Origin: Anseranas semipalmata
Lineage: Eukaryota > Chordata > Aves > Anseriformes > Anseranatidae
Direction of reading: 5' to 3'
Assembly (NCBI GenBank): GCA_013399115.1
Contig: VXAA01005188.1
Location: 361,468-425,467, forward strand
Length of the DNA: 64,000 nucleotides
In this document: in pieces, positions 1 to 12,400 of the stretch
How the letters are laid out: every line of letters starts with the position of its first letter
Position numbering within the stretch: position 1 is the first letter of the stretch
Program-made: the position numbers and the translations under genes
Notes under the pieces: generated by a model
What the model was told of the DNA's origin: nothing
The model's input: the letters and a program-made list of their open reading frames with translations, nothing else
Database searches by the model: none

Positions 1-825
1 AAGGGACAAGGAAAAAAATGTTTGGCTACTAGTGATACAACGAGATGTAGACTTTCAGGAGTCGAGTCAATTTCCTTCATGACTGATCATAATCAAATAC
101 AATAATTGCCAGTTAAAATAGCACTCTGAGAGGGCTCAATGCTGTAAGCCAACATCAGTAATGCTCAGCTTCAGCTATCACCCAACTGATGTTAACAGGG
201 AGACTGCCACAGCCCAGGTTTTGCATGCAATGGTCCTAAATCATAAGCAAACAAATATGGAAATGGGGAATTACTGCATTAGTACAATCCTATGTTTTAC
301 AGCCTGCCACCTTCCTGATGATCCCATCACTGAGGGCACCATGCATTCTGAGATGTAACAAGGAAAAATACTGAGGTTTATTTTTAGTAAGCCCTTATTA
401 AAAGGTGCTAGTATTTCTTGACTTGTCCTTGAAGCCTGATTTCCTGTCACAAGACAGCTGCTTTTAATGTGCGAAAATGTTACTGGCTGAACACTGATTG
501 CTATTCTGGCAGTTTTTATAATGGCATTCAAAAATGATCAAATAAGTAGCTCAAGGAAGGAAGGAGAAAGTTGCACCTGTTTCTCTTAGATTCTTTCCTT
601 CTCCTTTCTTTGCCAGTAATAAAAAATGTATAGCTGGAAATTCAGAACATTTCAGATCTTCACTTCAAATAGACTGACACAGACTTTAGGCCTGTTTCTG
701 TGTAACCATCAAGGAAATCATACTTATTGATTAATGACATTAAAATTCAACTTTGGGCCACTAATCTGCTACACCAAAGCCATATAAAATGGTCTCAGTT
801 AGCAAAGGTTCACCAGGAAAAAGAA

Positions 826-838
826 CCCCCCCCCCCCC
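826..838. repeat. C13 homopolymer
   Basis: An uninterrupted run of 13 cytosines sits in otherwise AT-rich DNA. It is likely to vary in length between individuals and to cause sequencing errors. Confidence 0.95.
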
Positions 839-1210
839 AGTGACTTATCAAAACTTAACATGTAGAATTTGTTCAAAACAGCAATAACGATTATCAGGTC
901 AGCACACAGAAAATACCTGAACGGTGAAGAAATGTGTTTACATTATACTTATGTGTTTTAGATGCAATATATATTGCCGTAATTAGTGTCTGATATTTAG
1001 TGATTATCTAAACCATCCCTATCTTCAGAATCACAAATTCTAAATAAATTTCTAATAATAGTTATTTGCCCAATTTACATTCAACTTGCCATATTATCAG
1101 AATACTTTTTAAATTTTTTTTTTACATTTTGACAATGAAAAAGCATCTCTAATGACAGGAAAACACAAAGGTGCTTACAGATAGTCATATATTAGCATGT
1201 AGCCATAATT

Positions 1211-1226
1211 TTATATATATATATTT
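1211..1226. repeat. (TA)n short microsatellite
   Basis: Alternating T and A over about 16 bases, within an AT-rich flank. Confidence 0.85.
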
Positions 1227-1718
1227 AAGCATCTCTGTGTATACATAAAAGACACAACAAATGAGAAATGTATAGTTTATACACATAATAAAGGCAAAAT
1301 AAATATCTGAGTAGTCATTTTATATTATCCTTTTGATCTATAGACTACCAGTGGAAGACAATCTTTTGTTTATATTATGTGAGGTAAAATTTTGAAACAG
1401 GATTTTGTGTCTATCTTCCTGCTCACTTCATAATTAAGCCTGTAGGGCTTCATGGTTTATTTTTTAATGCTGTACTTGTCAATTTCTGTTATCACTAATT
1501 TAAAGTTCACAGCTCCATATACGATAAAAATATGAGGACAAAACAATTTATACAAAAACATTTAGAGTTGAAGGGTTGGCTAAGTTTTCCTGTGTGTACT
1601 CTCGAGGATTTCATTTCAAGCAGTGCTGATTTACAAAGCCAGAGAAGGAGTACAAAGCTCTAGTGACATGGACTTTCCTCCACACCTCTGTATCTTTTTC
1701 CCCTCCATCTTTCTCCCT

Positions 1719-1790
1719 TTATATGTATAATATATATATAAATTTTATCTCATTCATATATTTATCTCATTTATATATGTATATGAATGT
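1719..1790. repeat. Imperfect AT-rich repeat
   Basis: TATATA-type runs are mixed with a recurring ATCTCATT(C/T)ATATAT unit at about 1748-1778. It is a degenerate low-complexity repeat with no coding potential. Confidence 0.75.
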
Positions 1791-4019
1791 GATAAAGTTT
1801 TTGCCATTATTATGTTATCCTTTTTAATTTAGTTCCAAACTAACAAACACAATCAGTCCTACCAAGATCAACTGTGACACTCACTATGAAGAAAAAGCAT
1901 CTCTTATTTTACACAAAACATTACAAGGTCAGATCAGCGTCTTTCATCTCCTCCCACCTTCGCCAGACTGAACAATAGGCAGCAATAATCCTGTGATATC
2001 CACAACTAATTTATCCAACAAGAAGACAGGTAGCACTCTGAACCGCACTGCTGCCTGAATAGGTGCAGTAAATAAGCAGCTTAATGGTAGCCTTTCAGGC
2101 AGGAGGGCAACATATCACAGCATGGCATTTTTATAATCTTCCTGGCATGCCTACAGCCAAGAGCACATAGCTGAGCGTATGTTCCCTCTTCTGTCAGGCT
2201 TGGGATGCATGTAATCGTTAGATTGTGACACATTGTGCCTTTAAGCAAGTTTAACTGTTTTATATCCCCTCTGATCTACAGCTTTGTACATCTGTTACGT
2301 TGCCTCTTAAACTTCAGTCAGCACATCTGTGGGTCTGATCTTTCTGAAGCTCGTTGCGTGGCTTAGGTTTTGCACAGTATTTCTTTGTATCTGTGCAGTG
2401 TTTATTTGCAAGGAATACCTTTTGTATTAGTGTTCTTGCTGAGCTGGAGCAAAAGAGCAGAGTTAAATCTATATGGGACATCTTCAACTGGCAAAGAATT
2501 GAAAGGAGCATTAGGAACTTATTGAAATAACTTGATTTACAATAAATTGGTGAATAGGTCCCCTTTCTTTATGTCTTTGAGCACAGGGAACGTCTTCTCC
2601 CCACCCAAAAGATATTTTGCTCTAGAGGCATAAAGGAGACAGTTACTGGATTTTTCCCCACAAAGTCCCTAGGAGCACTGATGAAACAGCCCCAATTACA
2701 GATAGACGCACTAATTTGCAGGTGCACTATCCTCTCCACCTCCCACTGATGTCAGCCAGATTTCAGATACACACTGCATATCAACTAGTCTCTCAGCATT
2801 TTGTCCTCTAGCAAGCAGCAGCCCTGTACCAGCCAGCATTTCCAGAACTCTTGCACAGAGCATGACTCAAGGAGTGCTGGGTAGAGGACTGAGCCAGCAC
2901 AGCAGATAGCCCTTTGACTCCTAGAAATACTCACAGAAGCCCACAAAGGCCTTAGGTTTATTCCTGCCTTGTATTGAGAGCTACGAACTATTATTTTGCC
3001 AGCCAGTGAAAAGTTACAAACTGCCCCCTGTGATCTGCTAATTAAATGGAAGCCTGTCTTCAGCCACCAGTAACAGTGCCCGTGTGAACGTGGTTCTTGT
3101 CCTGCCCCGGTGGTCAGTACAGCTGGGGCGGTTAGGTAAAGGGAACACAGCAAAGCTGGCACACCAGGGGAGCGGTGGCTTCCCAGGCGGAATTACTGTG
3201 GGGCAAAGTCTTGCCTACGCTGACATCAATGACAGAATTCCCTGTGTCCGTCTTAATAAGATAAGTAAGAGGATTTCAGGCATTAAGGCCTTAGTGCAGG
3301 ATGGTTTCTTTTGAGATACTACCCAGATATGAGTACAGTTTTTAGTTACCTATTCTGCCAAGGTATCAGTAGAGATCACATAACCATTCACTTAAAAAAA
3401 ACCTCCAGAAAATTACATTAAGTTACAGAAAATGCTTTTTGATCATTCTCACAGTAGGAATTTCATCTACTCCTATAAAAAATATCAAACCTAGAGGCCC
3501 ACAAAAACGAAACAGAAGCCTTCAAATTAGGCAAGATCAAATGAGACCAAAAGCAAGTCTATAAGAAAGTGTCTTTTAAATTCATCTGACACAACAGTGC
3601 ATTTTCTGAAGGTAGAGCGTGCTGCTGGACAGAGTGGTAAAGAAAAGAGACGGCGCTGCCTAGGTTTGCTCACTAAGATCCCTTCATGCACGCACTTTGG
3701 CATCACGACAAACGTGAACATTTGATTCATTGGTGCTGCAGGATTACCAAGAGATGTCATGACTGCCTTTTCCCAACACAGACGTTCAGCTGCCAAGTTT
3801 CTCTCTTTAAACTTTATTGCAGTTGCAATGCTTTGTTGCCTGGATGAGTTTCCTCCCTTCCCTCACCTGTGACACCTTTCACAGTCTCCCCAGAATTATT
3901 CCATGTGTTTATATACGATGAATTTTCCAGAACAGTGAAAACAGACTTCTTAGTGCAGCATCATTACCCCCTCGCTTGGCAGAGAAGTAGCAAAGAGCCT
4001 GTCTGAGCTGGCAACCATC

Positions 4020-4420
4020 AAGCTTTACAGTCTAACAAGTTCCACTACTATAATGAAAATCCAAAGACCTGGAAACAATATACAGAGCTTCCCTGACTAA
4101 TTTTATTATGCAGACACACTTAATAGCTCCTGTTACAATCACATTTATAGCAGGAAAACAGTATTGGATTGTGACTATCACACTAAATCGACATGGATTA
4201 TCAGTCATTAAAAAGGAACAAAATTAGCAGCAAGCAGTAATATTTTACACTTATCAAATCTACAGCTGGTCAAGGTTCATTACAATACTGTGCAATAAAG
4301 TCAGGAAGCATTGGCTCATTCTACAGAACATTTAAATCTCTATTGTATTTGTGTAGGATATAATTTCTGATAGCAATAAAGCCTAATAAAAGTTACACCC
4401 CGATGAATAAAGTGTTAATA
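4020..4420. promoter_or_regulatory. Candidate conserved non-coding element (enhancer-like)
   Basis: The stretch is AT-rich yet complex, with no simple repeats and many AATTA/TAAT-type and TTATCA-type words typical of vertebrate developmental enhancers. No open frame of note crosses it. The call rests on sequence texture only; conservation is inferred, not measured. Confidence 0.3.
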
Positions 4421-7400
4421 AATTGACCCAAGACATTTAAATGGCTAATTATATTTGAGATAAAGGAGGATTCTCTTGTTTCTATAGATTGTTTGAAGCT
4501 GTACTCTAACCAGCTAACTAACCAACTACAAGATGATTTTATAAAAATATCTCCAGTATAAAATATTAATATTTCTTGCTCCTTTTTCAATAGATTAATA
4601 ATTAATCAGAATTTCTTAACACATTTCCTATTCATCAAAAGAATCATACCTCTCTTTAAAATGTCCAAGCTTTGCACAACTTAACTTTTAACTAATCCCT
4701 AGATTTTATTTTATTTAAAAATATTTACACCAACTCCATTTAGCTTTTCCATAGGCCCTTTCAATGATAAAAATAGGTACTTTATTATAAAATAATAGTA
4801 TTCTATTACAATACAAATAATAGTATTATAAAACGTATGCAAAAGGAGAGACCAAACAAGCACACTGACCAGGTCAGGGTATTCCTACAGGATAATTACC
4901 ACAACGGGCCGCCCAAGATCCTGGGCCTAAGTCTACAAAGCTGTCATCCTTCAACACTAAATTACTTGGTGGCACTGACCGCTTAAAGTATTTCCCAAAC
5001 TACACCACGGGGTTTTGGAAATCTTTGGTGGTTTGCTTCTCCAAACCACATCAGCTCAGAGTTGATAGTTAAAATTTTAACAGGCCCCTGACATGAATGG
5101 AATTACCCAGTGACATCACTCTTTTGGGGGATGCTGAGCAACAGTTCTAGATGGTGGAGAAACAGTGATTTGTGTAGGAAGAATGACTTGGATGGTACAA
5201 AGGGGAGACAAAATGGTAAAGAATCAGTCTCTTAAAAAAAGAACAGGAGTTACTAAAATTGACATGTTAATTATTTTTGTGTATGTTGAGGGGAATTTTA
5301 CATGGGAGAGTGAAACAGAAAATGTGGTTTTCTACATTGCAAATTGAAAACTGCCAGCCATTGCTCTGTAATCTACTTATTGCTAATATGCACCTCGTCT
5401 TTTCACTCCAGTGAGCGGGACAGGTGCGCAAGAACCAGAAGTCCCTAAGAGATGGGAAATTTCATTTTTGAGCAGCTCAGTTTAATTTTGTGTTGGGTTT
5501 AGATCTGAAATCTACTGCTGCTAATCAGATCACCTAACAAAGGAGAGAAGGGGACAAATCCCTCCCACCAGCTTTCTGGTTTCCTCTCTAGGTTCACTAA
5601 GGGAGTCTGCTGAGCTAGTCGATCCATACATTGCACAGACCGGTTTGCGTATAGACAAACTGTCCTTGGCTAGACAATCTTCAGATGACTAGAGGACTAC
5701 TATAATTAGGACTTTACTGGAGACAGTGAACTAAGCAGCTGCCGCTTGCAACTTTTGTCTCTTGATACCTATATAAATTAAACTTATGCAACATACTAGG
5801 GAAAAACGTGTTCTTTGGGAAACTACACCAAACTTAGTCATCTATTCTGGAAAAGTGGGATCAAACCCTTGCTAATAGCAACCTGTTTACCTGCATCTGT
5901 TTTGACAGAGCTATATAATGACTAGGTGAAAGAAACAACACTAGCTTACATTTAAAAGTAGATAGTGAAGATGTTATGTATATTAGAAAGAACTTTAGAA
6001 TGAAGACATTTTTCTTTACAATTAGTTTCCATATTTTAAGAGCTTGGTATAAACTGTTTGAGGCTTTGTAAGAAAAGAAAATGGGACCTTGAGCAAGGGA
6101 GTTTTCAGAGAAGATTTATGCAATTTTAAAATACAAGTCACCTCTTAACATCTCCATTTTGTATCTGTCCATTCAGTTCTTCTGCTACTTTCCTCATCTG
6201 CTGAGGAAGAACCATTTCCTTCATGAAATTCTAAGTTTTGGGTGACCAGCATCCTACTGCCCCCTGAAAACACTTCAGAAACTTGTTTTTGGTCTTGGAA
6301 TGCCAGTTAGCTCTCCCTCAAGTTCTTTTTGCATTGATAATATGTTCTGCAATGGCATCATCAAATAACAGCTTTCATGTTGGTAGAGGAGAGAGTGGAT
6401 TGTAGAATTTTTGTTTTACTTGCACAGCTCTATCTGAGCTATGATAAGCATAACACAAGGTAGCAAGACTTAAAATGATGCAAATCTAGATTCTGTTTCC
6501 ATTAATCTAGTACACATTGAAATGGAAGAAGTACAGGATGGTGTTGACTCCTGATATTATTCAGCAGCCATCAAGACAAGTAAGAATAAAGTCACAGGGC
6601 AGTTTTATCTTAATTTCTCCCAAAATATCTTTGGTTCTATTTCCTGTCACGCTTATCTTCCAGCATAAGCTAAAAATTATAAAGCATTCTCGTTTCTGGA
6701 ACATTATCAAGCTTGAAGATTTTTTGTAACTGGTCCCAGGTCAATGAAGCATTTACAAACAGGCAAATGTTCCACTGCCATCATGGAACTTCAGGATATT
6801 GTTGAAATCTTCTTTGATTCATTTGTTGCAATCTTATTTTCGTAGTAAGATGTCCAATACTGATAGAGGAGAAACTTCTGTTTTTCAAAAGGTTACTCTT
6901 TTCTACCTGTGCCTTCAGAGTTTTTGTGTGTTTGCATCAGACAGCTTGTATATATATGCATGTACTTTCTATAGACTTGGTTTTAGCATACCAAAAATAC
7001 CATGCTCTATGTTATTTGATCTGTTTTGTCAAAGTAACTGTTCAGATCACAGCCATTTTCTGAAATACCTGCCAAGCTTTCCTCCAGAGACCCCAGCTCT
7101 CCTGGGTGCTACACCAGCTACGCTAAAAGCAGGGTGGACAGTTTTTCCTCTTCCTTTTCTTGCTGTTGCTCAAGCTCAAACTAACAATGCTCAGCCCAGA
7201 GGGGTGGAGAAGCAGCAATCCCGATGGGTTCCAGCTTCTCCTCTTTCTCATTTCGATTCCCTAACCCCTGCGATTTAACCAGCTTAAAGTTGAAAGGCGG
7301 TTCAAGGCACCTTGAAGAACATAAAAATATACAAATCACAATCTGGAAACCTTATAGTTTAGTCCTTATACTTTGTGTGACATCATAACTACTAGACATC

Positions 7401-9082
7401 AAACGAAATCACAATATTTGAGTCAAGTCTTAAAACAAAAAAAATTAATGTGGATTCCTTACTGAGCTGGTAAATTCTGTAGATGTATTGCAGTGGTATG
7501 AAATCCCATCTTTGCGATTCTGTTATATTAATGTTCTACACACAGTATTAGACAGAATACCATCCGTCTGTGTACTGCTTTTTCTAATGCAGTGAAAAAA
7601 TCAACCTATGTCCTTTAGAGGAAGCATTCATACATTGAAGGGAAGCGACATGAAGTGATATTAGGTAAACTCACTAAGACCCAAATAGGGTGCTTACCTA
7701 GGGAAAATACTTTCTTCATTGAAAACCTGTCAACAACCCTAAATTATTGACCTCGTCAAATTCTGTTAGCAGACACGTAAATCTTTTATTAGTGTTGAGA
7801 ATGAAAAATAGCTGATCATATTTACCATAAAAAATCTGCATATTTTTAAAAGGTAAACACATAAATCACAGGTGGCTAAAGTTTCATTTGTTACATTGCA
7901 CTTGCAAAGACATGTAGAAGCAAGTAAAAAAACTTCACAAAAAGCATAAGGCACTCTCAGCCTAAGTCAATTTATTAGCTAATTATTGCATCGTCTTGAG
8001 TTCCTTGCTCATACATTTCGTGTATAACTGAAGGTTTAAGATCAGGCACAGTAAAGGCAAACACTCTGGAACTACAGTTACTGCAACTGAAACGAGACCA
8101 ACTTCCGTACATTTTCTGCAATTCAATGCAAGAAGTCTGATTCTACATTTAAGAGCAAATGCTTATCTTGCTAAGGAAATCACAGGGTGTGAAATATCCA
8201 AATGATATTGCTGTTGTTAAATGAAATTTGAAATGTCAATAGCTCCAAAACCAGTATTTATTTTTTTCCTCCTTTGATGTTTTTTTCAAAATTCTGTACT
8301 AAAATCCCGAAAGCCTAGGGGTGTTTGTTCTTATTCAAAATAGCTTCAGTCTCATCAACGCGCTACCTTAATTCTTTGCATGTTCAATTTCCTTCTTAAG
8401 AGATATCTGCATTGTGCATTTTTGAAATGGATTACCAGGCAGGTGTTAGATTTGAAATGCAGCACAGAACCCATCAAATCAGCTCCCAGGTAACATCCTG
8501 TCTGCTGGGAAACGCCTCAGCAAGCAGAAGCAGGGTTCCACCCGGGAACCAGCAGGGATGTCTCAAGTTAGTGTTCTTCAGTGCTAAACAAAAATAAGCT
8601 TTACCATGGCACCATTACTCTGCTTCCCTATATCCTTGTGAGTCTGCCTCTGGACCTCAGTACAGCCATCTGTTTTACTGGTGTATCCCTTAAGAAGAGG
8701 AATTTGGGAAGGTCACTAAGAGGGTTTGAGACTTTCTGATTCACATATAGCTACCAGACAAATGAGACCAGACAAATCTTCCCACTCTCCCTCAGGGCAT
8801 GCAGACATGAAAACTGCGTTGTGCAGAGTACCCTGAAGTACCCAGAACTTCTGGGAAGCCTGGGGAGTTGGACATCTTCTGTACCTTTTAGGAAGTATCT
8901 CTAAATTCTCCAGCAGTATTAAACTGATTTACAAACTCCATTACAGGCATTCAATAATATCCAGGTTCACCCCACCTACATATTAAGAATCTCCGTTATC
9001 TCATAGGAGCCTGTGTAAATAAGCAGAATGAGGCATTACTATAGAATATTTTAAATATATTGTCTTTCCCTATGCTTTCCTT
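4421..9082. other. Intergenic DNA, no gene seen
   Basis: The longest open frame (6799-7278, plus, 159 codons) has no recognisable domain and biased, Ser/Phe/Leu-rich composition, as expected for chance translation. I see no mobile element in this stretch. The bases just before 9083 are unremarkable AT-rich flank of the CR1 insertion. Confidence 0.55.
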
Positions 9083-9387
9083 AATCACAGAATCACAGAA
9101 TCACAGAATCGTTCAGGTTGGAAGAGACCTCCAAGATCACCTAGTCCAACCTCTGACCTAACTCTAACAAGGCCCACACTAAACCATATCTCTAAGCTCA
9201 ACATCTAAACGTCTTTTAAAGACCTCCAGGGATGGTGACTCAACCACTTCCCTGGGCAGCCCATTCCAATGCCTAACTACCCTTTCGGTAAAGAAGTTTT
9301 TCCTAATATTCAACCTAAACCTCCCCTGACGCAACTTGAGCCCATTCCCCCTCGTCCTGTCACCAGGCACGTGGGAGAAGAGACCAA
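9083..9387 (-). mobile_element. CR1 LINE, 5'-truncated avian copy
   Basis: This is a chicken-repeat-1 family non-LTR retrotransposon reading on the minus strand. The 3' terminus is at 9083, where about three and a half direct copies of AATCACAG (CTGTGATT on the element strand) form the octamer tail characteristic of CR1, which ends in such repeats and not in poly-A. Next inward is the familiar 3' UTR segment with GGTTGGAAGAGACC (plus strand), then the C-terminal end of ORF2. The copy is severely 5'-truncated, about 305 bp against a full length of several kb, as is normal for CR1. The surviving frame is uninterrupted to its stop, which suggests a fairly young insertion. A 9-bp inverted repeat abuts the 5' junction. 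The subfamily is not resolved; the 3' sequence resembles waterfowl copies by memory only. Confidence 0.95.
9179..9370 (-). pseudogene. C-terminal remnant of CR1 ORF2 (reverse transcriptase)
   Basis: About 63 codons of the CR1 ORF2 tail are readable to a TAG stop. The motif [21 protein letters not shown] is broken here into FFTERVV and [10 protein letters not shown] and is followed by [12 protein letters not shown], the classic conserved end of the CR1/L2-type polyprotein downstream of the polymerase domain. The endonuclease and the whole catalytic reverse-transcriptase region are missing, so the fragment has no enzymatic activity. No promoter or plausible start codon context precedes it. It is part of the dead CR1 copy and not a host gene. 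Confidence 0.9.
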
Positions 9388-9404
9388 TGATTGGTAATCA
9401 TTGG
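9384..9404. repeat. Perfect 9-bp inverted repeat at the CR1 5' junction
   Basis: CCAATGATT at 9384-9392 and AATCATTGG at 9396-9404 are exact reverse complements separated by GGT. The first arm overlaps the 5' end of the CR1 homology, so the palindrome may have arisen during insertion by fold-back priming or template switching. Confidence 0.9.
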
Positions 9405-12400
9405 TAGAGTTCCACAGGTTACCCCATTTCCTAGGTATTCAGGAAAGGTATGCTATAAAGGTTTATTTTTTTTCCTGTTGTGTTGACCTAGCTCAGGACA
9501 GCATAATTCTGTGACTATGAACAGCAGTTAAAACTTAGGATTTGGTTTTACAAACTCCTGAACAAGCAACTTATTGAAAGTCATGGGACTGTTCAAAGCA
9601 TTTGCAAAAAACAATAGCAGAGCATGATCTTTCTTTCTTTAATGTGCTTAATAGCCATCGTACTACACTCTCAGAGGAAAAAAACTTGATGTTCTAAAAG
9701 CATGATCCATGAACATGAAGGGAGATTCCAATGAGAGCTGGTGGAATCATCTCTGGGAAGACAGATCGGTTTAGTCCCCAAAAGGCAACATGCAACAACA
9801 TTTATTCAAACAAGACTTTGATCTTTTCAGCTAAGTCTTGCAAGTCTTCAATTTTTTCACGAGTATCAAAATGTTTTCATTACAGCCTAGTTCCTTGAGC
9901 ACAGAAATTACTCAGAACTCTCCAGCTTACGAAGAACACGGGATACTGGAATTGCAAAACATCTATTTGCACTTAAGTCACACCCAGCCAAAATCCAGGA
10001 ATTCTGCACAGTCAATATATCCTTAGCTTTTAATTTTTATTTTTAATTGTAGCTAGCTTTTCTCAGTAAGTGTACTACATATCTATACTGAAAATATTAA
10101 TTAATGATTAATATTTATGGCCTGAATTAATTAGCCAAGGGTTTTCTTAAGTAACCATAGGGAGGAAAAAAAAAAAGTATCTTCAAAAGTATACCAGCAA
10201 TTCTGTGTTACTACATGAAATGCAGAGAGAAGCATAATTAGAAATGAGGAAACTGCTCTGCATGGAAAAGAGAAGTCAGCCTGAACTTTTTTCAAACATA
10301 ATCTACTCACAAGTGTCTGACACGTATTCACTTGCCATGGTCCTCTGTGGCCACCTTGGCAGAAGGCAGAAATACTGTGTCTCGAAGAAAATCACCTCGC
10401 TGAAGTCTTGCATCCAATTTTGCATCTGTAACTGGGCCTGTGTTGCTTTTTCTATGTGCTGCTATTCCACGCCTGTAGACAGGCACACATAACCATTCTT
10501 GAAGACAAAGGGAGCTGCAGGTGAATGTCAAAGGCAAGAAAGGGGCCAGCTGCTAGCTTAAAAAAAAGTATAATCAAACATATAAGGGGGTTGCATAAAG
10601 TCTCAAAGATTAAGCAGACAGCTCTCAGAACTGAAACCCAACAAAAGGAAAGAGTATTTCTTTATGTGGGAACACTGGTCCACAGCAGAGCGGTCAGCAG
10701 GAAGATGGACCATTTATAGAACCACGTTTGTACAGTATTCTTAAGCAAAAATCCTCACTTGTAGCAAAGCTGAATTAACTTCACTGTTGCAAAGAACTTC
10801 TTTCCATAGTTTCTTCCAGAAAACTCCCAAAACAATACTGGTTAACTTCAGAGAGGGCAATTTATAGTAACAAAGATCCATGTGTCTTAGCACTGCACAA
10901 CGGTACCATCAGCATCAAGTACGTTCTTCTTAAGAGCAGATACTGCACACAGCATACTGTGTAACATTATGTAGCTTGCTCTATGAACAGTAGCAGAGCC
11001 ATAAGACACCTAGAACTACGTGTGGACCCTTGCACTACAGGATGTTAAGGACTGCCATTAAGAAGAACTTGATGCCAGTGGGGGCTGAAGACATGCCTTA
11101 TTTCTAACTTGCTTCAACTCTGGGCAGGGGGGTTATAGATTGTAGCTGAGAAATACAGGACAGAAACAAAAAGCAGCAAGAGGACATGGAAGTAAAGGAT
11201 CACGAAGCATAAAAATGTGTATAATACCTAAATAGGCAAATACTGGCATCCTGGTAAGGAATAAAATGGAAGCACATAAAAGAAAGATCATTAATCAAAT
11301 ATGCACCAACTGGGCAAAAATCGCCTTCAAATTATAATGGAGTTAGAGGGAAAAGTAGGTAGGGGACAAAAGTAAAGCTCAAATGTAAAAATGGTTATGA
11401 ACATGAGCTTTTGCAATAGCCAGTTTCCATCAGTTCCATCTATCCCATTTCTTCTCACCGTCCATCACATCATCTTGGGATTTAAACACTTACTTGCACG
11501 GGTCCATCGGGAATATAATGCAGGTGTGCCCTGCGGCCTGTAATGAGAATATATCAAACGCGGGGTACAGAGTTGAGACACATTATTGCAGCAGGTCACT
11601 GCTGTGAAATGGGAAAGAGTTTGGAAATGATTATAATAATTCCAGAGTATTTGGAATAGCAGAATGTCCAGCTGAGAACAGGTTATACTGCATGGGAAAG
11701 TTTACAATTTCTGACATAGCCTTCCAGTGAAGAAGTAAAAGCTGACACTTCCTAGGGCACACACGGTATGGATGCTTGCCCTGCTCAGTCTGGCCTCTGG
11801 GCATAACCAACAAGATAAAACTATCTAGAAGCGTGCAGGAGGAAATGGCAGAACAGAAAGAAATCCTATTAGCATTCCTTGCCATGCTACTTTGCAAATA
11901 TTGAAGCATGCATAATATTTCATCAGCAAGTCTCCAAGTAAAGTAACTGCTAAAATACTGTCTTTTCTAAATAATCTAAACCTCAGTGCGCAAGTCTTCC
12001 CTTTACTATCTGCAGCATCCTTACTCGCAGTTTTCCTTGGGCCTCTGAGCAGGAATCAGCCTGTGCAGACAGAAAGATTACCGAATTCTCAAGGACAGAG
12101 CATTCTCCCAGATTAAACAATATTCACTCTCTGTCAAAAGCTCAGCTTCAAAACTGCCAAAGCATGAGGGGAACAAGATGCTGCTTAGACCTTTCTGTGC
12201 ATGACAGGATAAAACGCAAGACTTCTCTGCCTAAAGGAATCCAGATAATGAAATAATCTTTAATCTTTGTCCCTTCAAGGCACTCTCAACACCTGTTATC
12301 CTTGATACTGTCACAGGCAAAAAAGTGTGAGAATTCATCTCAAGGCTGGTAATTATTTCAGCTAATTATTCATTTGGATGTGGGGAGATTACCAATGTTC

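Larger units (their letters stand above)
1..4019. other. AT-rich intergenic DNA, no gene seen
   Basis: No open frame here has recognisable protein content. The frames near 2785-3162 (minus) and 3084-3314 (plus) overlap each other and carry no motif I know. The stretch holds a C13 run, two TA-rich simple repeats and ordinary AT-rich sequence. Positions 900-1110 have several TAAT-type sites and could be regulatory, but nothing singles them out strongly. Confidence 0.6.

Noticed and set aside
6799..7278. 159-codon plus frame
   Set aside because: There is no family resemblance or splice or promoter context, and the composition is what chance translation gives.
9083..9404. Target-site duplication around the CR1 copy
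   Set aside because: No convincing direct repeat flanks the element. CR1 insertions usually lack clear duplications, and the flank shows an inverted repeat instead.
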